From assembly GCA_964428215.1 (NCBI GenBank), contig CAYRXO010000019.1, positions 1-27,163 of the forward strand: 27,163 bases of DNA, read 5' to 3'. The notes under the pieces were generated by a model that ran no database searches, was not told the DNA's origin, and saw nothing but the letters and a program-made list of their open reading frames with translations. How positions within the stretch are numbered: the stretch's first letter is position 1; each line of letters begins with the position of its first letter. This document shows, one piece after another, positions 8,824-15,863 of this stretch. The position numbers and the translations under genes are program-made. This stretch comes from Accumulibacter sp964428215. GTDB lineage: Bacteria > Pseudomonadota > Gammaproteobacteria > Burkholderiales > Rhodocyclaceae.

Positions 8824-8833
8824 AGGACGACCG

Positions 8834-9085
8834 GTGTGCTGTCTCTACTTTCCGCTGGCTGTTCGGCAAGCAATGCCCGGGTATTGGCCTGATCCTCATC
8901 TTGCGCAATCATTTCCCGGCGTGAATGTAGCTAACGTCTTGCCGTCACCTTCTGCTCGCCTGACAGGCGGTGAGAGCACCGACGCCGCGTTTTCAAGTTC
9001 ATTTGCAGACTTCGCTGTGGTCGGAATACCTTTTCTTCGCCACCGCGAGCACCGACAAACCGCAAACATGCCGATCCAGAAATGA
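8834..9085 (+). CDS. Possible small protein, 83 aa (doubtful)
   Basis: I do not recognise this reading frame. In its favour, a GTG start at 8834 is preceded by AAGGA (8823-8827) at a workable distance, and its stop overlaps the next gene's start as ATGA (9082-9085). That layout would couple translation of the downstream membrane protein, which otherwise lacks a Shine-Dalgarno. Against it, the composition is not protein-like, there is no domain, signal peptide or membrane segment, and the region contains a small hairpin (CGCCT-GAC-AGGCG, 8957-8969). It may simply be the leader of the downstream gene. Confidence 0.22.
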   Translation: MCCLYFPLAVRQAMPGYWPDPHLAQSFPGVNVANVLPSPSARLTGGESTDAAFSSSFADFAVVGIPFLRHREHRQTANMPIQK

Positions 9086-11349
9086 ATCCACCGCTTTCCA
9101 CTTCCGGCAATATCGGAGTGGCCTCCTTGTTACAGCGCTTTGGCGGTCTGCTGCTGTTGCTGTCCGGCCTGGCTTTGCTCTGGTTCTATCCGGTCGGGAC
9201 AAGCGGGTTGCTCGCACTGGCGCTCGTACTCGTTGTTGCCCAATGGCGTGATCAGCATAGCTGGCTGCTAACCTTGCCGGTGCTGCTGGCCTGCGTCGAC
9301 CTCGTTCCCTGGTCGGGCTGGCTGCTAATCGATGAATTCGACGGCCTGTTGGCGGTGCTGGCCGGCACGGCATTGCTGGCCGGGCAGTATGCCGGCAGTG
9401 GAGTGTGCTTGCGCCGCGGTGTTTTCTGGTTATGGATGCTGGCGCTGGTCCTGGCGATCGGTCTGCAACGCGGGCTTTTTCCCCTGCCACCGCTCGACGC
9501 CAACGCCTGGTACGGCTATCTGACCAACTGGAACGCCGTGCGCGTCGCGCGTGGCGGATGGTGGGCGCTGCTTTTCGCCCCGCTGCTGTTGCGACAGTCG
9601 AATGACGATCGTTCGGCTGTCGAGAAGCGTCTGGCTCTGGGACTCACCTTGTCGATGATCGCCTTTGGTGCCTACGTGTTATGGCAACGCGGCTTGCTGA
9701 TCGATCTGATGACCGCCCAGGATCGCTGGGGGCTGTTCGCCAATTGGCTGGACATGGCCGGCAAGTACCGGATTACCGGCACTTTTTCCCAGATGCACCT
9801 CGGGGGCGAAGCGGTCGACACCTTTCTGATCCTGGTCTGGCCGTATGCCTTCTGGCTGCGGCTGCAAAGCAGACAGCGGACGATTGCGCTGCTGACCTTG
9901 CTGGCGCTCGGCTTGGCCGCGTACGCGGTGATGGTCACTTTCACGCGTACAACGTATCTGGCCGCCGGCTTGGCCTTTGTGGTCTATCTGGGCATGCTCT
10001 TGTGCGCGCCGCATCATCATTCCCGCTGGCCCTTGCTGGTGGGTGGTGCTTTCGTCTTGTTTTGCGGCATTTTGTCCTGGTTCGGTTTTCGTCAGGGCGG
10101 GACTTTGCTGCTTCTTGGTAACATGGCGGTCATTTCCGGCGGACTGGTTCTGGGATCGTTTCGAACACGGCTGTCGAACCGGTTGCTGCTGGCCGGAATC
10201 GCATCGCTGATGAGCGTCGGCATGGCCTTGGCATTGCGCGGCATGCTCACCAGCCGTTGGGTGGATACAAGTTTGGCACTGGCACTGGCTATTGCCTTCC
10301 CTTCGATCCTCCTCTTCGCGCTGGGAGGCTTGGCGGTTGGCCACTCTTTCGGCAAGCGCCTCGGTGTGCGAGAAGCGCTCACTGCATCGGCCATCGTGTC
10401 GATTCTGCTGCCGATCGCGGTCATTGCCCTTTCGGGTTACCAGATGCAGGCCCGAAGCAACACGGTCGGTGAGGATTGGGCACTGCGAACAGCTCACTGG
10501 CGCAAGACGGCTGCACTGGTTCCCGACAACCTCGTCGCGCAGACTTTCGGGCGTGGACTCGGCGCCTTTCCCCGGGCCAATCTGCTTGAAGGCGTCTCAC
10601 AGGAATCCGGCTGGTTCATTTCGCCACAAGGGCCTTTACAAGTGCTGCGCCTCATCGGTAACAGCAGTCTGGCCATGGGGCAACGGCTGCTGGCGCCCGC
10701 AACCGGTCAGTACAGGTTTTCCGCCCATGTTCGGAATCCCGGTCGCGCACCCGCATCGCTCGAAATCCGTTTGCAACCAAGGCGGCTGCTGGAAATGGAT
10801 GGCTGGCTGCCAAACAGCACGGGACTTGAATTCAAAATCAAACCTGGCCAGTCGTTTGAAAAACTCGAGGGTGTAATCGACATTGAACCCGCCAATATTC
10901 CGCGGTGGTTCGATCCCCGAACGCTGGTTTTTGCGCTGACCAACTCGGGCTTTACGGGGAGTGCGCTGGATCTGGCGGACATTCGGCTCAATGATGCACA
11001 GGGAAACAATACGCTCCGCAATGGAGATTTTTCTGCTGGCGGGAAATACTGGCTGACTTACAGTGATTTTTTCCATCTCGACTGGCATGTACAGAGCATT
11101 TATGTGGCCACCTTTTTCGAAAGTGGCTATTTCGGTCTGGGCGTATGGCTGGTGCTCGTTGCGCTGGCAGTTTGGCGCTCATTTCGATCCGTTCGACGCG
11201 GCGAAACCTTCGGCGCGGCTTCAGTGACCGCCATCGCTGGCTTTCTGGTCCTTGGGCTGACCGGAACGCTGAATGACACACCACGGATAATGACTCTGTT
11301 CCTCTTGCTTTGCACGGCGGCACTATGGCTCGAAGAAAGAAAACGCTGA
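9082..11349 (+). CDS. O-antigen ligase/polymerase-like membrane protein with a large periplasmic domain, 755 aa
   Basis: This is a polytopic membrane protein of the Wzy/WaaL/PglL superfamily. These enzymes transfer or polymerise lipid-linked glycans at the periplasmic face of the inner membrane. Roughly a dozen hydrophobic segments fill residues 15-455, with the family-like FTRTTYLA at 287-294. A long hydrophilic loop runs from about 453 to 670 and begins with the catalytic-loop-like HWRKTAALVPDN (His472) and GRGLGAFP. Three or so membrane segments close the protein. Most of the loop (about 505-660) has alternating polar/hydrophobic strands resembling a carbohydrate-binding beta-sandwich, which is larger than usual. 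No glycosyltransferase or wzx gene is nearby, so ligase, polymerase and protein O-glycosyltransferase cannot be told apart. Confidence 0.8.
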   Translation: MNPPLSTSGNIGVASLLQRFGGLLLLLSGLALLWFYPVGTSGLLALALVLVVAQWRDQHSWLLTLPVLLACVDLVPWSGWLLIDEFDGLLAVLAGTALLAGQYAGSGVCLRRGVFWLWMLALVLAIGLQRGLFPLPPLDANAWYGYLTNWNAVRVARGGWWALLFAPLLLRQSNDDRSAVEKRLALGLTLSMIAFGAYVLWQRGLLIDLMTAQDRWGLFANWLDMAGKYRITGTFSQMHLGGEAVDTFLILVWPYAFWLRLQSRQRTIALLTLLALGLAAYAVMVTFTRTTYLAAGLAFVVYLGMLLCAPHHHSRWPLLVGGAFVLFCGILSWFGFRQGGTLLLLGNMAVISGGLVLGSFRTRLSNRLLLAGIASLMSVGMALALRGMLTSRWVDTSLALALAIAFPSILLFALGGLAVGHSFGKRLGVREALTASAIVSILLPIAVIALSGYQMQARSNTVGEDWALRTAHWRKTAALVPDNLVAQTFGRGLGAFPRANLLEGVSQESGWFISPQGPLQVLRLIGNSSLAMGQRLLAPATGQYRFSAHVRNPGRAPASLEIRLQPRRLLEMDGWLPNSTGLEFKIKPGQSFEKLEGVIDIEPANIPRWFDPRTLVFALTNSGFTGSALDLADIRLNDAQGNNTLRNGDFSAGGKYWLTYSDFFHLDWHVQSIYVATFFESGYFGLGVWLVLVALAVWRSFRSVRRGETFGAASVTAIAGFLVLGLTGTLNDTPRIMTLFLLLCTAALWLEERKR

Positions 11350-11638
11350 CTACCCGGCCGCACGGGCGAAGTGCGGCCTCGAGCGGATCGCACTGTCTCG
11401 CCGATCGATTTGAACTATCGCGCTGCTGGAGTCGAACGCCTTGCGCTTCATCCCGCGCAGACATTTATTCAGCGCTCTCCGACCACATTGACCGGCCGGG
11501 TTCATGACCGCCTCTTCTTTGATCCGGACGATCTGGTGAAAACGCCGTCAAGTCGCTACGTTTCGTCTGACGCCGTAGCGGCATGGACATTGCTGGCCGC
11601 TACCAGCCGATCGAAACTGCTCGCAGAAGGGTAATACG
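11350..11638. other. Region between the O-antigen-ligase-like gene and crcB
   Basis: An 87-codon frame (GTG 11371 to stop 11634) fits between the flanking genes, but it has no Shine-Dalgarno and no recognisable features, so I do not call it. The only supported element is the crcB ribosome-binding site AGAAGGG (11625-11631). I looked for a fluoride riboswitch and did not find its conserved GGCGATGG...CGCC core. Confidence 0.4.
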
Positions 11639-12025
11639 ATGTGGAAATCGATCCTGGCCATTTCGCTCGGGGCCACACTCGGCGCTGTTTTGCGTTGGCA
11701 ACTCGGCGTGAAGATGAACGAGTTTTTCCCGGACATTCCGCCGGGGACCCTGCTCGCCAATCTGCTCGGCGCCTATGTCATCGGTGTAGCCATCGCATTT
11801 TTCAGTGCCTATGCCGATTTGTCACCGGAGTGGCGTTTGCTGGTCATTACCGGTTTCTGTGGCGGGCTGACGACCTTCTCGACTTTCTCGGCCGAGTTGA
11901 CCGAACTGCTGCAGCAGGCACGCCTTTTCTGGGCGCTGGGACTGATCATTGCCCACGTTGCCGGTTCGCTGCTGATGACTATGGCCGGCATGACGACCGT
12001 CGTCTGGTTGCGCGGTTCCGGCTGA
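11639..12025 (+). CDS. crcB: Fluoride channel Fluc/CrcB, 128 aa
   Basis: Fluc proteins are dual-topology dimeric channels that expel fluoride. Four hydrophobic segments are visible, with the family motifs GAVLRW (Arg19), Asn41 in the NLLGAY segment, and GFCGGLTTFSTF (residues 72-83), which carries the pore phenylalanines (Phe80, Phe83) and the central sodium-site Thr/Gly. Length is standard. The ATG at 11639 has AGAAGGG seven bases upstream. A single crcB gene implies an antiparallel homodimer. No fluoride riboswitch is visible upstream, so fluoride control of this copy is not supported by sequence. Confidence 0.95.
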   Translation: MWKSILAISLGATLGAVLRWQLGVKMNEFFPDIPPGTLLANLLGAYVIGVAIAFFSAYADLSPEWRLLVITGFCGGLTTFSTFSAELTELLQQARLFWALGLIIAHVAGSLLMTMAGMTTVVWLRGSG

Positions 12026-12086
12026 GCGGATGGCGACCAGGCTGCCGGCGGCATGACGTTCAACTCGACGCTGTGCAGGCTGGCAT

Positions 12087-12110
12087 AGACAGAGTCACTC
12101 AATTCTGTCT
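12087..12110. terminator. Inverted repeat downstream of crcB
   Basis: AGACAGA (12087-12093) pairs perfectly with TCTGTCT (12104-12110) around a 10-base loop, 62 bases after the crcB stop. There is no following T-run, so it is at best a weak terminator or 3' mRNA-stabilising hairpin. The rest of 12026-12304 shows no convincing gene on either strand. Confidence 0.35.
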
Positions 12111-12304
12111 GTCACACCTGGTCGATCGTCCGGTTTTCGATGAAAGACGGCAAGCCGCCTGTAGCAGTGTCGGTGTGAACTTTTCCTTGCCCGCAACTGA
12201 GCGAAGCGTTATTGCAAGTTCGTTCTGGTAATGGCCGAGGAAACGAGAGTGCCTGTGTCAGCGCAATATCGCTGGCAGGAGTGGTTTGTTTGTTCGGCTT
12301 CAGG

Positions 12305-12655
12305 TCAATGATCGTCACCGAGGAAGGTGATTCGCTTGCGGAAAAGCGGTGATTTTTCCAGTACATAATCGACATCGGAAACCACCGTCGTCCGGTTGGC
12401 CGAAGACTTGCCCGCGTTTGCTTCGGCTCTTCCGCCGAGATCGGCACACCCTTTGACTTCGGTCAGTATCACCAGATGCCGATTTTTGTGGCGGGTATTC
12501 ATTTCATGAGAAACCGATTTCGAGAGATCGATCGGCGATTGGCTGGATTGATAAATCGCTTTGCCGTTATTGTCATAAATAATATAACAATTGGCCATTG
12601 CCATTGCCGGATAGAAAAAACAGGCCAATAAAAATGGAAAACGTGAATAATTCAT
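12305..12655 (-). CDS. Small secreted protein of unknown function, 116 aa
   Basis: A clear signal peptide (MNYSRF, hydrophobic core, AMA cleavage near residue 21) is followed by mature sequence starting NCYIIYDNNGKAIYQS, then SPIDLS and a polar C-terminal half. Two cysteines remain after cleavage (Cys23 and one in EVKGC), which could form a disulfide. The N-terminal pattern CYxIYD...PPxDLS is familiar from uncharacterised proteins of related betaproteobacteria, but I cannot name a family. I chose ATG 12655. An in-frame start at 12802 would place the signal peptide internally. The gene and its upstream region are more AT-rich than neighbours. It is divergent from the DUF2934 gene. Confidence 0.68.
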   Translation of the reverse strand: MNYSRFPFLLACFFYPAMAMANCYIIYDNNGKAIYQSSQSPIDLSKSVSHEMNTRHKNRHLVILTEVKGCADLGGRAEANAGKSSANRTTVVSDVDYVLEKSPLFRKRITFLGDDH

Positions 12656-12828
12656 GATGATCGTCCCGCAAGAAATGGAATGCTCCGGTTCGAAGATGAA
12701 GTGTTGCAATAATTCATCGCTGTTCGTCTCGAAGGAAAGAAAAAACGCCGTGAATGTGATAAGCGGGTAAAACCTGATGTAAACAAAGTGGCGGCGCGTC
12801 ATTCAAAGTTGTCGGTCGAAAATACTTC

Positions 12829-12857
12829 TTGACCAAAAAATTACCTTTTTCTATATT
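12829..12857 (+). promoter_or_regulatory. Strong sigma-70-type promoter for the DUF2934 gene
   Basis: TTGACC (12829-12834) and TATATT (12852-12857) are separated by exactly 17 bases, an almost ideal housekeeping promoter. Transcription would begin near 12864, giving a leader of about 75 bases before the GTG start at 12938. It is one of the best promoter matches in the window. Confidence 0.75.
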
Positions 12858-12937
12858 GTCAGGCTGCATTGAATCAAAGAATTCCCCATGCTGGCGTCTG
12901 CTGCGCAAAGTCCATTATTTCATATTGAGGAACGACC

Positions 12938-13315
12938 GTGACTGAAGAAACTCCTGTTAGCAAACCAAAATCGGCACCTAAAACGCTTACAACGAAGAGC
13001 GCACCGCAAAGTGCCCCGGTGGCCAAAAAAACGACTGCGGCTGCCGTTGGCGAGAAGAAAACGTCAGCAGCGAAAAGCAGCACTACGAAACGAGTCACGG
13101 CAACCGATACCGAAAAGCCGACGACCACTCGTCGTAAAACGGCGGCAGACAAGACGACGGTCAACGGCAAACCAAACCCGGAAGAACGTTATCACATGGT
13201 GCAAGCGGCGGCTTATTTCATTGCGGAAAAGGATGGTTTTCAAGGCTGTAGTGTCGATTACTGGCTGCGTGCCGAACAGGAAATCGCCAATCGGCTCGGT
13301 GAAACGGCGATCTGA
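12938..13315 (+). CDS. DUF2934 protein with a lysine/alanine/threonine-rich histone-like tail, 125 aa
   Basis: Residues 1-80 are almost entirely Lys, Ala, Thr, Ser and Pro, with repeated KK, AAK and TTK steps, like the tails of histone H1-like and other nucleic-acid-binding bacterial proteins. Residues 80-118 form a DUF2934 domain (ERYHMVQAAAYFIAEKDGF...YWLRAEQEI), a short helical module of unknown function. The start is GTG at 12938, with TTGAGGA at 12925-12931. The good promoter upstream suggests high expression. Nucleoid association is an inference from composition alone. Confidence 0.85.
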   Translation: MTEETPVSKPKSAPKTLTTKSAPQSAPVAKKTTAAAVGEKKTSAAKSSTTKRVTATDTEKPTTTRRKTAADKTTVNGKPNPEERYHMVQAAAYFIAEKDGFQGCSVDYWLRAEQEIANRLGETAI

Positions 13316-13831
13316 AATCCATTCTGCCGAGGCCTTTCGTAACGGGCGAACATCGGTGTGCAAGAGTCGCGTATGAGCCGCTGTCACTGGGGAGATGTTC
13401 CGCGCACGAAGTCCGCTCGAGGCCTCCTCATGATAGACGATTTCTGGCATTTTCATGCTTGGCATCAGCACAGCCGGCAGGACGAACGCATGAATCTTAT
13501 CCAAGAGCGAGGAGTTCAGCGCGCAAGTGATCGGAAGTGGCGGCGACAAGGCGCTGGACGTTGAGCCTTCCCTTTCGTCTGATCGGGGTCCCGCATACCC
13601 ACTCAAACGTCCATCAGCCACAGCCGCCTTTCTGTCCCCATGGGTGAATCAAAAAGAGACATAAAAATAAACAAATCAAATAGATGAAATCAGTTCTCTC
13701 GTAACCACGTGTAAGTTGCCGATAATTTGGCGCGGGTTTACGACGATGGCGATTCTTTCGATCGCCCTGAGGATCAGCAATGGAAATGGCGGATTATTCC
13801 CCGGCCTGCTCGGCCGGTTAGAATACCGGCC
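13316..13831. other. 516-base region without a convincing gene upstream of tsaB
   Basis: No reading frame here has a Shine-Dalgarno, a domain or protein-like composition. An AT-rich block lies at about 13655-13700. GGCGAT (13748-13753) pairs with ATCGCC (13761-13766), and a second hairpin abuts the tsaB start. The short frames on both strands look like chance or decayed sequence. Confidence 0.45.
13812..13831 (+). promoter_or_regulatory. Hairpin with a TAGAAT loop directly against the tsaB start codon
   Basis: GGCCGGT (13812-13818) pairs perfectly with ACCGGCC (13825-13831), and the ATG begins at 13832 with no Shine-Dalgarno. The six-base spacer TAGAAT (13819-13824) resembles a -10 box. If used as one, transcription would start at or next to the ATG, giving a leaderless mRNA. 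No good -35 is visible at 13796-13801. Confidence 0.4.
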
Positions 13832-14509
13832 ATGAAATTACTGGCTATCGACACCTCGACCGAAGCGGGCAGCATCGCGCTGCTCGACGGTGACCGTCTG
13901 CTGCGCCGCGCCTGCCCAGCCGGCCGTTCGCATTCCGAAACGCTGCTGCCCTTGATTCGCGACGCTTTGCTCGCCGCCGACTGGCGTTTGCCGCATCTGG
14001 CGGGGATTGCCTTTGCCGCCGGTCCGGGCTCATTCACCGGTTTGCGCGTCGCGTGCGGCGTCGCGCAGGGACTGGCCTTGGCAAGCGATCTGCCGGTGAT
14101 CGCCGTCGGCACCCTGGCGGCGATGGCGCTCGACAGCAGCGGCCGGCAGGTGATCGTCGCCCTCGACGCGCGCATGGGCGAGGTATACCACGCTCGATTC
14201 TTCGAGGGGCAGACGCAGACCGAAGTCGCTGTCGATACGCCCGATGCCGTGCCGCTACCCGGCTCGAGCGGGTGGCTGGCCTGCGGTAACGGTCTGCGGC
14301 AATATCCGCGCTTGCGCGAACGTCTGGCGGACTGCGTCGAGTACTGGCTGCCCGACCTGATTCCCGACGCCGGCGCGGTGGCGCGGCTTGGCGCCAGCGG
14401 GCTGGCGCGTGGCGAAGGGATCGACGCCGCGGCAGCGGCGCCGTTTTACGTGCGCAACAAGGTTGCCCAGACAGTCGTCGAGCGTCTGGCGAACGGCGGC
14501 AAAGCCTGA
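13832..14509 (+). CDS. tsaB: tRNA threonylcarbamoyladenosine biosynthesis protein TsaB, 225 aa
   Basis: TsaB is the inactive ASKHA-fold partner of TsaD that helps make t6A37 in ANN-decoding tRNAs. Diagnostic features are LAIDTST near the start, SHSETLLP at 33-40 and GPGSFTGLR at 64-72. Length is normal. An upstream in-frame start at 13727 would run through the hairpin region and is not credible. The start codon is flanked by that hairpin and lacks a Shine-Dalgarno. It begins a tsaB-rimI-udg operon; rimI follows after 12 bases. Confidence 0.95.
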   Translation: MKLLAIDTSTEAGSIALLDGDRLLRRACPAGRSHSETLLPLIRDALLAADWRLPHLAGIAFAAGPGSFTGLRVACGVAQGLALASDLPVIAVGTLAAMALDSSGRQVIVALDARMGEVYHARFFEGQTQTEVAVDTPDAVPLPGSSGWLACGNGLRQYPRLRERLADCVEYWLPDLIPDAGAVARLGASGLARGEGIDAAAAAPFYVRNKVAQTVVERLANGGKA

Positions 14510-14521
14510 GAGTTCTTGCCC

Positions 14522-14995
14522 ATGACTGGAATACTATCGGCGCTCGACGTCGGCGACCTCGACGAAGTCCTGGCCATCGAGAATCGGGTTTACCCCTTTC
14601 CATGGACCGACGGCAACTTCCGCGATTCGCTACGAAACGGCGATAGCGTCTGCGGCTTGCGCGACGGCAACCGCCTGATCGCTTATTTCGTGCTGATGCG
14701 TGTGGTCGACGAAATGCATCTGCTGAATATCACTGTCGACCCGGCGCGACAAGGCCAGGGCTATGGCGCCGTTCTGCTGCGACACGCCCTGCACTTGGCG
14801 ACGCAGGCCGGCACAGGTAGCGTTTTGCTCGAAGTACGCCCGTCGAATGAGCAGGCACTGGCAATGTATCGCCATTTCGGATTTCAACGGATCGGCGTCC
14901 GGCGCGACTACTACCCGGCGCACGACAGTTGTGAAGATGCCTGGGTCTTGCGACTGCCGTTGCCGGTCGCTGTCGCTGCGGGAGCAACGTCATGA
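14522..14995 (+). CDS. rimI: Ribosomal protein bS18-alanine N-acetyltransferase RimI, 157 aa
   Basis: RimI is a GNAT acetyltransferase that modifies the N-terminal alanine of ribosomal protein S18. The acetyl-CoA loop RQGQGYG lies at 76-82. The C-terminal RPSNEQALAMYRHFGF and RRDYY segments are typical of RimI. I chose ATG 14522 over the TTG at 14516. Position between tsaB and a family-4 uracil-DNA glycosylase gene is common in betaproteobacteria. The stop overlaps the next start as ATGA (14992-14995). Confidence 0.93.
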   Translation: MTGILSALDVGDLDEVLAIENRVYPFPWTDGNFRDSLRNGDSVCGLRDGNRLIAYFVLMRVVDEMHLLNITVDPARQGQGYGAVLLRHALHLATQAGTGSVLLEVRPSNEQALAMYRHFGFQRIGVRRDYYPAHDSCEDAWVLRLPLPVAVAAGATS

Positions 14996-15795
14996 ATAAC
15001 CATCGGCTACTGCCGGGTGGGCTGTCGCACGACGAACTGCTCGCCGAGATGGGCCTCGAACCGCAATGGCGATTACGGACGACGGCCACCGCGAAGGTCG
15101 AGCAGCGAGAAGTTTTGCCGGACACGCTGCCTGACGCCGCCAGCCAGCCCGCCGCGTTGGAGACAACGGCTCAGCCATCGACGAGTGAGCCGCGCGCGCC
15201 GCGCATCGCGCGCATGGATTGGGCCGAACTGGCGCAGGAAACGGCCGCTTGCCAGGCCTGCGGACTCTGTCGGCAGCGACGGCAGGCGGTGCTCGGGGTT
15301 GGCGATACGTCAGCCGATTGGTTGTTCATCGGTGAAGGACCGGGCGCCGAGGAAGACGCGCGTGGCGAACCCTTCGTCGGCCAGGCCGGCAAGCTGCTCG
15401 ACGCCATGCTGCGCGCCATCGACCTGCGCCGGGGCGACGATGTCTATATCGCCAACGCCGTCAAATGTCGGCCGCCGAACAACCGCACGCCGGAGATCAA
15501 TGAAATCGCCGCCTGCAAGCCGTTTCTGCTGCGCCAGATCGAACTGCTGCAACCGCGGCTGATCGTCTTGCTCGGGCGCGTGGCCGTGCAGGCGCTGCTC
15601 GGTGAGGGTGGCACGCTGGCGGCGCTGCGCGGGCAGACTTTCAGCCATCGCACGGCCAGTGGCGAGATCCCGATGCTGGTCAGTTACCACCCGGCGTATC
15701 TGTTGCGCAATTTGCCGGACAAGGCCAAGGCGTGGCAGGATTTGTGCCGCGCCCGGCAGATGATGCGTCAGGCCAAGGCGTCCGCCGCGGATTGA
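14992..15795 (+). CDS. Uracil-DNA glycosylase, family 4 (iron-sulfur), 267 aa
   Basis: Family-4 UDGs remove uracil from DNA and carry a [4Fe-4S] cluster. The domain occupies about residues 76-262. Candidate cluster ligands are Cys87, Cys90, Cys159 and Cys175. The catalytic motif reads GEGPGAEEDARGEPFVG (114-130), and the second motif is SYHPAYLLR. A 70-residue N-terminal extension rich in Ala, Thr, Pro and Glu precedes the domain; it looks unstructured apart from a possible short helix at 11-20 (LSHDELLAEM). Such extensions occur in other proteobacterial members, from memory. It is translationally coupled to rimI and ends before a strong hairpin shared with aceB. Confidence 0.92.
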   Translation: MNNHRLLPGGLSHDELLAEMGLEPQWRLRTTATAKVEQREVLPDTLPDAASQPAALETTAQPSTSEPRAPRIARMDWAELAQETAACQACGLCRQRRQAVLGVGDTSADWLFIGEGPGAEEDARGEPFVGQAGKLLDAMLRAIDLRRGDDVYIANAVKCRPPNNRTPEINEIAACKPFLLRQIELLQPRLIVLLGRVAVQALLGEGGTLAALRGQTFSHRTASGEIPMLVSYHPAYLLRNLPDKAKAWQDLCRARQMMRQAKASAAD

Positions 15796-15815
15796 TCGCA
15801 TCTCGCAACGCCAAT

Positions 15816-15840
15816 GGGCGTCGGCCAGCGACCGACGCCC
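15816..15840. terminator. Hairpin between convergent udg and aceB genes
   Basis: GGGCGTCGG (15816-15824) pairs perfectly with CCGACGCCC (15832-15840) around a 7-base loop. It lies between the stops of the convergent udg and aceB genes. There is no T-run on either side, so intrinsic termination is uncertain, but the position fits a bidirectional 3' element. Confidence 0.55.
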
Positions 15841-15863
15841 GTCTCGCTACGACTCCCTGAATC

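Noticed and set aside
11350..11638. Fluoride riboswitch before crcB
   Set aside because: The conserved core and pseudoknot sequences are not present in the 289 bases upstream.
13064..13621. 185-codon minus-strand frame across the DUF2934 gene and the gap after it
   Set aside because: It has no Shine-Dalgarno or domain, and the plus-strand DUF2934 gene with its promoter and ribosome-binding site is better supported.
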